Both the position numbers and the translations under genes were made by a program. A stretch of DNA of 64,000 nucleotides from STF1-184 sp050178795 (GTDB lineage Bacteria; Bacillota; Clostridia; Christensenellales; UBA1242). The notes under the pieces are model-generated. The model was not told the origin of the DNA and searched no databases. It worked only from the letters and a program-made list of their open reading frames with translations. Position 1 is the stretch's first letter, and each line of letters begins with the position of its first letter. The stretch covers positions 1 through 64,000 of the forward strand of contig JBFXFT010000002.1 in NCBI GenBank assembly GCA_050178795.1. Direction: 5' to 3'. Positions 35,892 to 46,022 of the stretch are shown here, one piece after another.

Positions 35892-38800
35892 ATGAATACA
35901 ATGAAAAAACTGACAATAATAATAGCAATGATACTGCTTACTACTAGTGGCATACTTTTTGGTTGCGACACATTGTATTCAAAAATGTCCCTACAGCTAG
36001 ATAAAGAGAGTATTACATTATATTTAGATTCTCCAGAATATGTTGAAGGTGAGGAAAATGGCGAAACTAGTACTGGCTATTTTACTGCAACTATCAACAA
36101 TTTACCAAAAGACGTAGTAAATAATTTAGTTGTAAGTCAAACCACTGTCGGCATTGTAGACGTTGTTGACTATGCAAAAAATGAGGAAAACAATTCCACT
36201 ACATTTGAACTTATTGCCGTAAACCCTGGCACTAGCCAAATTACGGTTATGACCGAAGAAGGCGCTAAAAAAGCAACATTGACAGTTAATATAGTAAAAA
36301 AGATAACTGGAATGGAATTAAACGAAAATTACAGTCAAGTAGTAGTCAACGGCACGCCTAGTGCAATAAATACTGCTAGTGCAATAAAGTTTTTACCATT
36401 AAACACAAATCAAAAGGGTGTAACTTACTCGCTAGGCGATACTTATGGCGGTGTAAGTATTACTCCAGCAGGAATATTGACTGCTACAACTACATACTAT
36501 ACTCCTATAACGGTTGTTGCTACGAGCGTTAGCGATTCAAACATATACGTTGAAATACCAATAAAAATAACAGACGCCGTTGCAGATGAAGATATTAGTC
36601 TTTATTATGACGCCGCTATTGTCAGTGAGGTGGTTTTAGCAACCAACAACATAACTTATAGTCAAGGAAATTATACCGTTACAATAAACAATACAGTTGA
36701 AGACTATAACATTGTTTTAACTTCTCAAAACGGACAAGTTCTTGAAGTTGAAAAGCTTAATTACAATGAGTTTATGCTTAGAAGTATTAGTTTAGGCAAT
36801 ACTACTGTTACTGCGCGAGCAGAACTTATAGGTTATGAAGATTTTTATATTGAAAAAACCTTTAATGTTAGGGTTATTGAGTTCCCAAGTTATGTAAACA
36901 TAAACGGACAATTAAGTACTTTGGGCATAAGCGCAGAAGTGTTTGACGATTATGTAAATAATTTAGGACAACCTTTTGTACTAAATGTTGGTGCCGTTGG
37001 TGCATATAATAAAACAATAAAATTATCTATGGACGCTGAAGATACTGAAAAAATTATGGTGTCTTATTCTGACGGTACACCAGTTGATTTTGAGAATGAT
37101 ATACTTCCAAATGGTACAGTAATTTATGTAAGAGCAATAGCAGACCCAGAAACTGGCGATGTTGCGACAGGCGGTGTTACAATTACCGTTTATGCTTACG
37201 CCACAATTGAAATGGATGAAGATGCAATATTTGGAACATTAAATTTGACATTGAGTAAGGGCGCTGACGACATAAATGTAGTGGTAGAAACGAATACAGT
37301 TTCTAGCATTAGCATGCAAGTTGGCGACCAAATTGGCGAATATGTTGAGTTTACTTTAACCGCTTCACCTGCAACTTCTTCACTTGGAACAATTTATTAT
37401 AATGTGGTAAACAGTTCTGTTATTAGTTGTACTTACAATGAAGAGAGCGGAATTTACAGAGTGGTTGGATTAACCTCTGGAAGTGCGCAAATAGTTATTA
37501 CAAGTGCAAATGGTATAAGTAAAACAATAAATGTTACTGTATATAATATACTAGATGACTACACTTTAAATATTTATACTCCAGAACAATCTTCAAATGT
37601 TGCGGAAGTAAATAAGACGACAGGTACACACCCAACTTTAACAAATGTTACTATTGCCGCTGGTGCTGGTTTACCAATTTTACTTACAAAATATCCTTCT
37701 GATGCAACAGTTGTAAGGGTAAACTATCAAAGCAGCAACCCACTAGTTGCAAGCGTTTCAACAAGCGGTTACATAGTTGCAAAGGCGCTAGGCACTACAA
37801 CTATAACGGTAAAATTATATACAAATGTTCCAAAACTTGACGAATTTGGCGAAGAAATTTTGGGACAAAGTGTTGAAGTGGAAGAGGTTAGGTCATTTAT
37901 ATTGAATACCTATGTTCCAATTCAACAAATGCAGTTAAATTACTATCAATATGAACTATTAGATAGTCAAACACTTGGTTATTTTGATACTAACAGTAGT
38001 AAATTACAACTAGCTGCTACAATTAGCCCAATAAATGCAACATTTACAAATAATGATGTAATTTGGACTTCAAGCAATTCTTATGCTACGGTTGACGAGA
38101 ATGGTCTAGTTACCGCCTCAATACCTGCAGAAATTGAACTTGCTAGGACGACAATAACAGCAACAATTATAGAGTATGGAAGATATTATGTGCAAAAGTG
38201 CGTAATAACTATTACTAGGGCAACAAGGGCACAAGATATAAGTGTTTTAAATGTAGATGAAAATGGACTATATTTTGATGCAAGGGAAGGACTTGGCGAA
38301 GAAAATGCTGCAACAAACAGCTTTAAGTTGAATGCACAAGTTTATCCAGTTAATGCAGATAACACAGACATAGTTTACAAATATGTGGCAGACCCTAGCG
38401 ATGAAACGCCATCTGTTCCAGTTGTCATTATAAGGGCTGATGGAACAGTAATACCAAATAAAGCAGGTAGAGCTACAATTTATGTAATAGCAAAAGACAG
38501 TTATACATCTGCTACGGCGTATACTAAGTATACTAGAATAAGCGTCCGCGTAGCCGATGGTCTTAGCGAGGCAACTGCAATAGAAATAAGCAGTGCACAA
38601 GATTTATTTAATATGAATACTACCGAGGGCTTAACGTTACACTATGTTTTGACCTCTACAATAGATTTGACAGGGCTAGACTATACCAGTATAGGCGTTA
38701 TAGATGGCATAGTGGTTGGTTTTAGTGGTACATTAAATGGCAGATACGAAGTGCCTTCTTCTGGCAAGATAGTTGACAACCAAATAATGGGTCTAAATAT

Positions 38801-41800
38801 AAACCAAACTAACAGTATAAGAACCAACTATTATGGACTATTTGCACTATTAAATGGTGGAACAATAAAAAATGTAAGGCTTAAAGTTACTAGCCTTGTG
38901 CTTAATTTGTCAAATAATACCTCAACCTCTGCAAGTTACATTGGCGGACTTGTAGGCAAAAACGATGGCGGAACAATTGATAATGTTTCTGTTCAAATAT
39001 TAAACAGCAGCATAGAGGTTGCTAACGCTAAAAACTACATTGGTGGTATTGTTGGCTATAACAATGGAACAGTTACAAACACTTCTTCATTAGAAGGGTT
39101 TGATCACTTGCAAGTTTCAGGAAAATTAAAAGTTTATAGGAGGACATCTATAACTTACACACCAGTTATTTATATTGGTGGTATGGTAGGCTATAATTAT
39201 GGCTCAAGCACGATAAGTGGCAAGTTTGACCCACTAAGTGAAACTTTAATTGATAATTTTGCTGATATTAATTCAAATATTGAAGTCATATTGACTTACG
39301 ACACTAACAGTCTAAGTGCTGTTGGTGGACTTGTTGGTTATAATGTTGGCAACATATCTGGCTTAAGTTCTAACTCAAGTGTAAACGGTTATTACAATGT
39401 CGGCGGAGCTGTTGGTTACAACAACGGCGGAACGATAACTGGCGTATTTGAAAGCGGCCTAGTAAACGGTGAAATTAACGTTGGTGGACTAGTAGGACAA
39501 AACAGCGGTTCAATTATAAACAGTATGGTTATTATACTTGATAAGTATGATTTAACTGCTACTACAACACCTCAAATTATTGGTGTAAACAACGTTGGCG
39601 GTCTAATTGGTAACTCTGTAAACTCTACAGTTACAAACAGTTATGTAAAGAGTTTCTACACTAGGGCACTTGATGCAAATTATGAGGGCGATTTGATTGT
39701 AACAGTTGCTGATGGTTACTCTCAAGCAGTCTATGTTGGCGGACTTGTAGGTCTTGTAGACAGACTTCAAGCAACAAGGACTTATGCGGACTTAAATATA
39801 AAAGTTAAATATGCTGGTTCAGTTACTGGCAACATTTATGCTGGTGGTTTAGTGGCATACAATAATGGTTTAACCAATATTACAGATTCCTTTGCAAAGG
39901 GCACCATTAATGCTACTACAAACAGTTATGTCGGCGGAATCGCGGGCAGGTTTAATGGTGTATCTGGTGCAACCGCTTCAATTATTAAAACATATTCTAC
40001 TATGGCTTTAACTGGAACAAACAAGGGTGGCACAGTTGGCAATGTAAATACAATTAACGGCTCTGTCACTATATCTCACAACTTCTATTTGGAGGGAACA
40101 GGCATTGATAACGGCTATGGTACTTCTAAAACAATTACTGAGTTAAGAACTCAAAGCACTTATGAAGCAGAGACCTTTACTTTTGTCAATAGTGTTCCTA
40201 ATTCTGCTTGGAACATAAATATAGAATATAACGATGCAACCCCATACTTGATGTATGATGATGCCACTCAAATGTTAATTCAAGCGCCTACAGATATCAG
40301 TGTTAGCATAAACGCTGGCATAGAGAGTTTGGTGGGAAATATTACAGGCGATGACATTTTAAATAATCACTTTAAACTTGATAACTCAAAGGCCGTTGTA
40401 TATTATTACAGTGGGGCTGGAAGCGCGGTTAATACCTATTCACTTGATAAAGTTGGCACCGAGTATGGCTCTCCAATTATTACCAAGTCTTTTGTACCTG
40501 CAAATACAACTCCTGGCTGGATAATGGCATCAAGTAGTGACATAACGGTTGCAAATGTCAGCGAAGACGGACTTATTTATGTTTATAAGTCTGGCGTAGT
40601 AACCATTACAGTTTATTCAATACTAGACAGAAATGTATACGACGAGTTTGAACTTGCGGTTGTAAATGCAGTAAATACATTTATGCTATACAGAGAAGAC
40701 TTAGATACAACAGAGACAGATAACTTTACGGCACTAAACACTTCAGCAGATGAATTTGTAATGCCTAAGAACTCAGTTGCAAGGCTATATCCTATTTTGC
40801 AAACAATAATAGATGGCACAGAATACAGCGTAAACCCTAGCGTATATTTGAATTATCAAATAACAAATACATTGATTTCAGATTTAGAAAATTATGTATG
40901 GGGAGTTGGTGGTGTAGATGTAAGCGCCAGTGAAGCAAACGTAATTGAAGGACTATCAAGCGGTAGTGCGGTGTTTACAATAACCCCTCAAATTTCAATT
41001 CAATTTGCAGGTTCGTTGGAAGACCTTTCATTAACATTCTTGCAAAGGGAATTTACAATAACAGTGGTTGAGGGCTCAACAAGCCTAGATATAGATACTG
41101 CCGAAGCATCTATAAGTTTAAAAGACATATTTGTGGTTACAGTTCAAGTTAACACAGATATTCCTAGCGAGACGGTTATTGCAGTTCAAGAGGTAACAAG
41201 GGACGGCGAAGATGCAACAGGCGAAGTCAACATTGTATCAACTAATAGAATAACTATTGGTGAAACCATTTATCAAACCTTTGAAATTGAAGTGACCGAT
41301 AAAACGGACGAAATTTATAAAGAACAACAAATTTATAGCATTATTTTTGGGGCTTATGACGAGAGTAGTGGGGGACTTCCAACCGATATTGAAAACCCTA
41401 CTTTAAGCACTGAATTTACTTTAAACATAATACCTCAAGACGTTATTAGAATGAATCTAAACTATTATTCAGCAAGCGAAATTTTTGAGTATGAGGATGA
41501 TACTTACTATAATCCAAACGAGTTACCTTCAAACTATATCGTTACTGGTAAAGTTGGTATATTAAAAATAGCAATATATCCAGAGTTTGCAAATGTAGAC
41601 TATGTTGACTTGGTTTACAACACCAATGGCGCATTTAGTCTATCGTTAGAGCAAGTTGCCTTTGCTGGGGACGGCTATACCGTTATTTATCCCCAATCTG
41701 AGGTCATTACAAATGGTATAAGGTTAAGGTTAATATCTAACTACACTGGCACAGACTACGAGTATGACGGCAACCTTTATTTGAAGGCGTTAATAGCAAG

Positions 41801-44800
41801 TGGTGTAACTGCAAATACAGAATTTAATTTGATTGCTACGACATACTCCTTAAGTACAGGTAGTGTGGCTGTTGCTGGACTAAGTGGCTCACTTACTTTA
41901 ATAGCACAACCTGCAAGCAAACTTGACATTACTTACGAGAGTTTGGCACAAAATTACATTGCTGTGGGTACAACACATCAATTTGTGGTTGGCGTAACAA
42001 AAATGGAAGATGTTACTTATAGTCAAATAACCTTTAATAAAACAAATGCTTCTGCGGTTACTTACACTTACAATGCCTCTGCTTCAGCAGCCTATAACGA
42101 GGGAAATACAAGTTACACGGTTTATTATGTGTTTGACATATATGTAAACCCAAGTACATATTTTGCTACCCCTGCATTATTTAGAAATGTAATAACATTG
42201 CAAGCGGTAATAAATAAAACTGTAAACAATCACGTAGAACAATATAAGTCAAATCTTTTAAAACTTATACCTACATTGTTTACAATAAACAGCATAAGTG
42301 TTGATAATGTACTGGAAGAAAGTTTGACAGTGGCATACGGTAGCATATATGAATTACATGTAAATATAGATGCAGATTATTGCACCAATAGGACACTATA
42401 TAGCGATGATATTAATGATATTGAAACGGAAATTGCTAATTTAGAGACCACATATTCTAATTCATTCTCGTCTTGGTACATAAGGCAATATATGGCAACA
42501 GATGTCGTAGACACTGTGATGGAAGCAATAGACTACATAAATTACTCAATCATTTATGATGATGCACTTTATATTCAACCAAGGAGAGTTTCTTCTGGTG
42601 ATAACATAGTAAGCAAGATAAGTTATAAATATGACTATACTCTTGGAACCTATGTTGGAATACCTACCGCTCATTTGGTGGATTTGAGTGATGCGGTTGT
42701 CGGAATGGATATAAACGAATACTTCACAATAGAAAATGAATTTACTACATACTTCTATTTAAGAAGCGATGAAGATAACCCTATTCCAGTATATACTGAA
42801 GAAGAACTACTTGATATGCAAGAGGGCGCAAGTTATATTTTGATGTCAGATATAACACTTGGTGATACTTCGCCATGGGAGCCTTTAAGCATAGAAATTA
42901 ATAGTTTTGATGGCAACAATAGAACTATTACAATAACAAACTTTTTTGACACTTCAAATTATGGCGAGGAAGAGACCATACCAAGCAACGGCAACTTTGG
43001 TCTATTTGATACCATTACAAGTGCTACAACAATTAAAAACTTAAATGTAAACTTAACAAATGTTATTATTGATGCAACTGGTTATTTAACCGCAAACATT
43101 GGTGGACTTGCTGCAATTAATGATGGCGGTGTAATTTATAACTGTAATACATATTCAACAAGAGATGCAGGTGAAGAGGGCATAACAATACTTTTAAATG
43201 CTACAATAGGCGGACAAACTGTTTACGCTTACATAGGCGGACTTGTTGGTAAAAATATGGGCTACATAACAAATAGCCGTTCAGAACTTGAAATTATAAG
43301 CAATCAAGGCTATATGGCTGGCATAACAGCATATAACTCTGGTGTAATTGCAAGCACTTACTACAAAAATGGAAGAATTACCGCAGAGAGCCCAACAACT
43401 GCATCTTCATCTATGGCTGGTTTTGTAATATTTAATACAGTTTCAGGACAAATAAGAACAAGTTATGTTGAAGGTATTACAAGCGTTGAAGGAGTTGCAC
43501 AATTAGAAGCAGGCACAAACAGAATTTTGGGTGGCGGACTAGACTTTAACTTAAATGTTGGCGGTTTTGTATATCAAAACAATGGTTCAATTACGGATTG
43601 TTATTCAAATATAAAAATAACTAGTGATGGCAGGGCTTCTGGCTTCGTTTACATTAATAATGGAACGATTGCAAGTTCTCATTCTATGTCTAAATTAAAA
43701 TATAACAACGCGGCGTATACTCCATTTACTGGAACTAGCGATATAGGCGGTGCCGTTCAAAATTCTGGTACATTGACAGATTGTTACTATCTAGACGGAA
43801 GTTTTGGCGGAGAAGCAAGTGAACCAGCAACAAATGTATTAGAAGAAGATTGGGGCGACAGTACAACATTTAGTGGTTTCAGTTTTAGCAGTGATATTGC
43901 TAGACCAGATGACGGCATTTGGAAAATATTAGATGAATTTGACAACGGAATAGAGGTTCCTTACCTTGTTTCTGCAAATCAAATTGCTGTTTCTAGTCAA
44001 ACATTAGTGCAACAAACTATAGATGAAGAAACTGGCGAAATACAATATCTTTATGTATATGATGCGGGTTGTGATTTGGGAAGTGAAAATAACCCAATAA
44101 CGATCAAAACCGCAACCAGATTTAACAGTATAATCACTGAAAAAATGGGAAGTGGTACGGACATATTTGACGAATATGTAAGGATAATAAAAGACTTTGA
44201 CTTTGCCGACACTACCGTTTCTCAAACTTACAATGTCGTGTTTGATGGTATGCTTGAAGGAAACGGAATGAGCATAGGTAACATAAGGGTAATTGCAAGT
44301 GAAAACTCTGACCCTACTGAAATAGGTCTATTTAAAGAAATAACTGGAACGGTAAAGAACATAAACTTTGACTTTAAGCAAGTTCTAGCCAATGAAACAA
44401 TTTGCGTTGGCGCTCTTGCTGGCGTAATTGATGGCGGTCACATTTATGATGTAACAATTGAGAACGCTGATACAGTAATTCAAGGCAGAAACTTAGTTGG
44501 TGGACTAGCAGGCAAGATTTTAGGAAACAGCGACATCATAAACGTAAATGTAAGCATATCTGTAAACTCAAGTTATAGGTACAACATTAATGTTCGCGAT
44601 GCATATAACCTTTATGTAAGAGATGTTGCCTTGAACGATGAAATTATATCTTATTCGGGCGCAATTGCTGGAATTATGGACATAGTCAACGGACATGTAG
44701 AAAACTTGAGCGTAACTGGCAATACTAGAGTAATAGGTGAGACTGTCGGTACTGCTATTGGACTTGTTGGTTCTGGAACGATAGTTGATGGCATAGATGT

Positions 44801-45677
44801 AACGGTTCAAAAATCACAATTTATTAGGGCAACAAAAATTGCTGGCGGAATAGTTGGAGAAAATAGAGGAACTGTAAAATATGCTACAATTCAAAATGTA
44901 AGCACAGTTCAAAGCGCTATGAATGCCAACATAACCAGTAGAAAATTTGGACTAACGGTAACCGACCAAAACATAAGTTTCTTTACAGGTATTAATCAAG
45001 CGGTTGGCGGAATAGTTGGCTTTAATAACGGCGGAACAGTAACATATAGCACTTCTAGAATAGATGTAAGAAACGCTAATGCACTAGTTGCAGGTGGATT
45101 AATTGGAAGGTCTACAGGCGGCTCTATAACTTATTCTTATGCTTATGGTTCTGTACTAGCGACAGAGGCAGTTGGTGGTTTAATGGGCGCTGCAACTTCA
45201 AGGACAAACTTAACAAACTCTACAAATGGTTATGTTAATGACGATTATGTTAGCGTAGTTTCAGCATCATCAAGCGTTGTAATAAATTATGTTTATGCTT
45301 ACAATAACTGGTTGAATACAGATTATAACTCATTAATCAGTGCGCCAGCCTCTGCTACTGGAATTGTAATTGGTGGTATAGCAGGTGTCATTCAATATAG
45401 TTCAACAACTTATATTTATACTATAAGTAAAACCCATAACTCATACATAAACTCAATTTATGACCCAGCAAGTTATACGTCTTCAAGCAGTTGGCACATT
45501 ATTAATGAGTATGGACTTCAATACAATGGTTTGGCAATATCTTATTCTGCTTCTAAAACACCTACTGAAGTAGCATATAATTTCCCTTATACTGTTAGTG
45601 ATGGAGACCCTACAACCTATGACAATGCTTCTACCTTAAAAGCAAATGGTATAAGAGTGTATGACCTATATGTTTAA
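35892..45677 (+). CDS. Second giant Ig-like/GLUG-repeat surface lipoprotein (3,261 residues)
   Basis: It begins 22 bases after the first giant gene, with an AGGGGAAA site and no terminator between, so the two form one operon. The signal peptide ends in LFGC (Cys25). The order matches the first protein: Ig-like region about 26-888; GLUG block opening 'DGLSEATAIEI' at 889 (the partner block starts at 900); Ig-like about 1460-2295; GLUG blocks near 2298 and 2729 (partner near 2725). It stops where the partner continues for a further 1,760 residues. Shared strings such as 'NTNQKG' and 'DGLSEATA' show common descent, while the sequences have diverged widely. It has no sortase motif. The role is inferred as for its partner. 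Confidence 0.88.
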   Translation: MNTMKKLTIIIAMILLTTSGILFGCDTLYSKMSLQLDKESITLYLDSPEYVEGEENGETSTGYFTATINNLPKDVVNNLVVSQTTVGIVDVVDYAKNEENNSTTFELIAVNPGTSQITVMTEEGAKKATLTVNIVKKITGMELNENYSQVVVNGTPSAINTASAIKFLPLNTNQKGVTYSLGDTYGGVSITPAGILTATTTYYTPITVVATSVSDSNIYVEIPIKITDAVADEDISLYYDAAIVSEVVLATNNITYSQGNYTVTINNTVEDYNIVLTSQNGQVLEVEKLNYNEFMLRSISLGNTTVTARAELIGYEDFYIEKTFNVRVIEFPSYVNINGQLSTLGISAEVFDDYVNNLGQPFVLNVGAVGAYNKTIKLSMDAEDTEKIMVSYSDGTPVDFENDILPNGTVIYVRAIADPETGDVATGGVTITVYAYATIEMDEDAIFGTLNLTLSKGADDINVVVETNTVSSISMQVGDQIGEYVEFTLTASPATSSLGTIYYNVVNSSVISCTYNEESGIYRVVGLTSGSAQIVITSANGISKTINVTVYNILDDYTLNIYTPEQSSNVAEVNKTTGTHPTLTNVTIAAGAGLPILLTKYPSDATVVRVNYQSSNPLVASVSTSGYIVAKALGTTTITVKLYTNVPKLDEFGEEILGQSVEVEEVRSFILNTYVPIQQMQLNYYQYELLDSQTLGYFDTNSSKLQLAATISPINATFTNNDVIWTSSNSYATVDENGLVTASIPAEIELARTTITATIIEYGRYYVQKCVITITRATRAQDISVLNVDENGLYFDAREGLGEENAATNSFKLNAQVYPVNADNTDIVYKYVADPSDETPSVPVVIIRADGTVIPNKAGRATIYVIAKDSYTSATAYTKYTRISVRVADGLSEATAIEISSAQDLFNMNTTEGLTLHYVLTSTIDLTGLDYTSIGVIDGIVVGFSGTLNGRYEVPSSGKIVDNQIMGLNINQTNSIRTNYYGLFALLNGGTIKNVRLKVTSLVLNLSNNTSTSASYIGGLVGKNDGGTIDNVSVQILNSSIEVANAKNYIGGIVGYNNGTVTNTSSLEGFDHLQVSGKLKVYRRTSITYTPVIYIGGMVGYNYGSSTISGKFDPLSETLIDNFADINSNIEVILTYDTNSLSAVGGLVGYNVGNISGLSSNSSVNGYYNVGGAVGYNNGGTITGVFESGLVNGEINVGGLVGQNSGSIINSMVIILDKYDLTATTTPQIIGVNNVGGLIGNSVNSTVTNSYVKSFYTRALDANYEGDLIVTVADGYSQAVYVGGLVGLVDRLQATRTYADLNIKVKYAGSVTGNIYAGGLVAYNNGLTNITDSFAKGTINATTNSYVGGIAGRFNGVSGATASIIKTYSTMALTGTNKGGTVGNVNTINGSVTISHNFYLEGTGIDNGYGTSKTITELRTQSTYEAETFTFVNSVPNSAWNINIEYNDATPYLMYDDATQMLIQAPTDISVSINAGIESLVGNITGDDILNNHFKLDNSKAVVYYYSGAGSAVNTYSLDKVGTEYGSPIITKSFVPANTTPGWIMASSSDITVANVSEDGLIYVYKSGVVTITVYSILDRNVYDEFELAVVNAVNTFMLYREDLDTTETDNFTALNTSADEFVMPKNSVARLYPILQTIIDGTEYSVNPSVYLNYQITNTLISDLENYVWGVGGVDVSASEANVIEGLSSGSAVFTITPQISIQFAGSLEDLSLTFLQREFTITVVEGSTSLDIDTAEASISLKDIFVVTVQVNTDIPSETVIAVQEVTRDGEDATGEVNIVSTNRITIGETIYQTFEIEVTDKTDEIYKEQQIYSIIFGAYDESSGGLPTDIENPTLSTEFTLNIIPQDVIRMNLNYYSASEIFEYEDDTYYNPNELPSNYIVTGKVGILKIAIYPEFANVDYVDLVYNTNGAFSLSLEQVAFAGDGYTVIYPQSEVITNGIRLRLISNYTGTDYEYDGNLYLKALIASGVTANTEFNLIATTYSLSTGSVAVAGLSGSLTLIAQPASKLDITYESLAQNYIAVGTTHQFVVGVTKMEDVTYSQITFNKTNASAVTYTYNASASAAYNEGNTSYTVYYVFDIYVNPSTYFATPALFRNVITLQAVINKTVNNHVEQYKSNLLKLIPTLFTINSISVDNVLEESLTVAYGSIYELHVNIDADYCTNRTLYSDDINDIETEIANLETTYSNSFSSWYIRQYMATDVVDTVMEAIDYINYSIIYDDALYIQPRRVSSGDNIVSKISYKYDYTLGTYVGIPTAHLVDLSDAVVGMDINEYFTIENEFTTYFYLRSDEDNPIPVYTEEELLDMQEGASYILMSDITLGDTSPWEPLSIEINSFDGNNRTITITNFFDTSNYGEEETIPSNGNFGLFDTITSATTIKNLNVNLTNVIIDATGYLTANIGGLAAINDGGVIYNCNTYSTRDAGEEGITILLNATIGGQTVYAYIGGLVGKNMGYITNSRSELEIISNQGYMAGITAYNSGVIASTYYKNGRITAESPTTASSSMAGFVIFNTVSGQIRTSYVEGITSVEGVAQLEAGTNRILGGGLDFNLNVGGFVYQNNGSITDCYSNIKITSDGRASGFVYINNGTIASSHSMSKLKYNNAAYTPFTGTSDIGGAVQNSGTLTDCYYLDGSFGGEASEPATNVLEEDWGDSTTFSGFSFSSDIARPDDGIWKILDEFDNGIEVPYLVSANQIAVSSQTLVQQTIDEETGEIQYLYVYDAGCDLGSENNPITIKTATRFNSIITEKMGSGTDIFDEYVRIIKDFDFADTTVSQTYNVVFDGMLEGNGMSIGNIRVIASENSDPTEIGLFKEITGTVKNINFDFKQVLANETICVGALAGVIDGGHIYDVTIENADTVIQGRNLVGGLAGKILGNSDIINVNVSISVNSSYRYNINVRDAYNLYVRDVALNDEIISYSGAIAGIMDIVNGHVENLSVTGNTRVIGETVGTAIGLVGSGTIVDGIDVTVQKSQFIRATKIAGGIVGENRGTVKYATIQNVSTVQSAMNANITSRKFGLTVTDQNISFFTGINQAVGGIVGFNNGGTVTYSTSRIDVRNANALVAGGLIGRSTGGSITYSYAYGSVLATEAVGGLMGAATSRTNLTNSTNGYVNDDYVSVVSASSSVVINYVYAYNNWLNTDYNSLISAPASATGIVIGGIAGVIQYSSTTYIYTISKTHNSYINSIYDPASYTSSSSWHIINEYGLQYNGLAISYSASKTPTEVAYNFPYTVSDGDPTTYDNASTLKANGIRVYDLYV

Positions 45678-45682
45678 TTTTT

Positions 45683-45712
45683 AAAAACCGAGTTTAACCG
45701 CTCGGTTTTTTA
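45683..45712 (+). terminator. terminator of the giant lipoprotein operon
   Basis: AAAAACCGAG (45683-45692) pairs with CTCGGTTTTT (45701-45710), then T. Confidence 0.9.
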
Positions 45713-45771
45713 TTTAATATATATTTATGTAATAATTACTACTATATATTAGTACATTTTAAAATTAAGTC

Positions 45772-45799
45772 TTGACAAATTTTTTATTCTTGTTAAAAT
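45772..45799 (+). promoter_or_regulatory. rpoBC promoter 1
   Basis: TTGACA (45772-45777), 16-base spacer, TAAAAT (45794-45799). Confidence 0.65.
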
Positions 45800-45857
45800 G
45801 GAAGAAATGATTGATATTTTTGAAACTAAAATATTGAATATAAAAACATTTTTCTGG

Positions 45858-45886
45858 TTGACAGTTGATTTTTTGTATGCTAAAAT
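45858..45886 (+). promoter_or_regulatory. rpoBC promoter 2
   Basis: TTGACA (45858-45863), 17-base spacer, TAAAAT (45881-45886) with ATGC upstream as an extended -10. It lies 86 bases downstream of promoter 1. Confidence 0.72.
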
Positions 45887-45898
45887 ATTAGTTGTTTT

Positions 45899-45960
45899 AT
45901 TGTGCGCTTATAAGGGCGCAATAGCTTAATATATTTTATAATCGTGGTATTTTTGCCACG
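45899..45960 (+). promoter_or_regulatory. two hairpins in the rpoB leader
   Basis: An imperfect hairpin ATTG..CGC/GCGCAAT (45899-45922) is followed by CGTGG/CCACG (45943-47 with 45956-60). No T run follows either, so they are not simple terminators. They may regulate rpoB translation or stability. The remaining bases of the 345-base gap hold the promoters and nothing else I can identify. Confidence 0.4.
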
Positions 45961-46022
45961 GTTTAATGTGTCTACAATTTAATAGAAATTAATTTTTAAA
46001 TGTTAAGGAGAAGCTTTGATTT

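Noticed and set aside
20804..45677. CRISPR-like or satellite repeats from the recurring Gly-Gly-Leu-Val-Gly coding pattern
   Set aside because: The repeats are in frame, diverged at the DNA level and irregularly spaced. They are protein beta-helix rungs, not an array with constant repeats and spacers.
20804..45677. Long open frames on the minus strand across the giant genes (for example 28052-28399 and 38268-38600)
   Set aside because: Their translations are rich in Cys, Tyr, Ser and Ile in an uneven way expected of antisense to Thr/Asn/Gly-rich sequence, and they lack ribosome sites.
45887..46022. Riboswitch or classical L10-binding leader before rpoB
   Set aside because: Two hairpins are present but no known riboswitch core or L10-type kink-turn can be recognised, and rplJ is not here.
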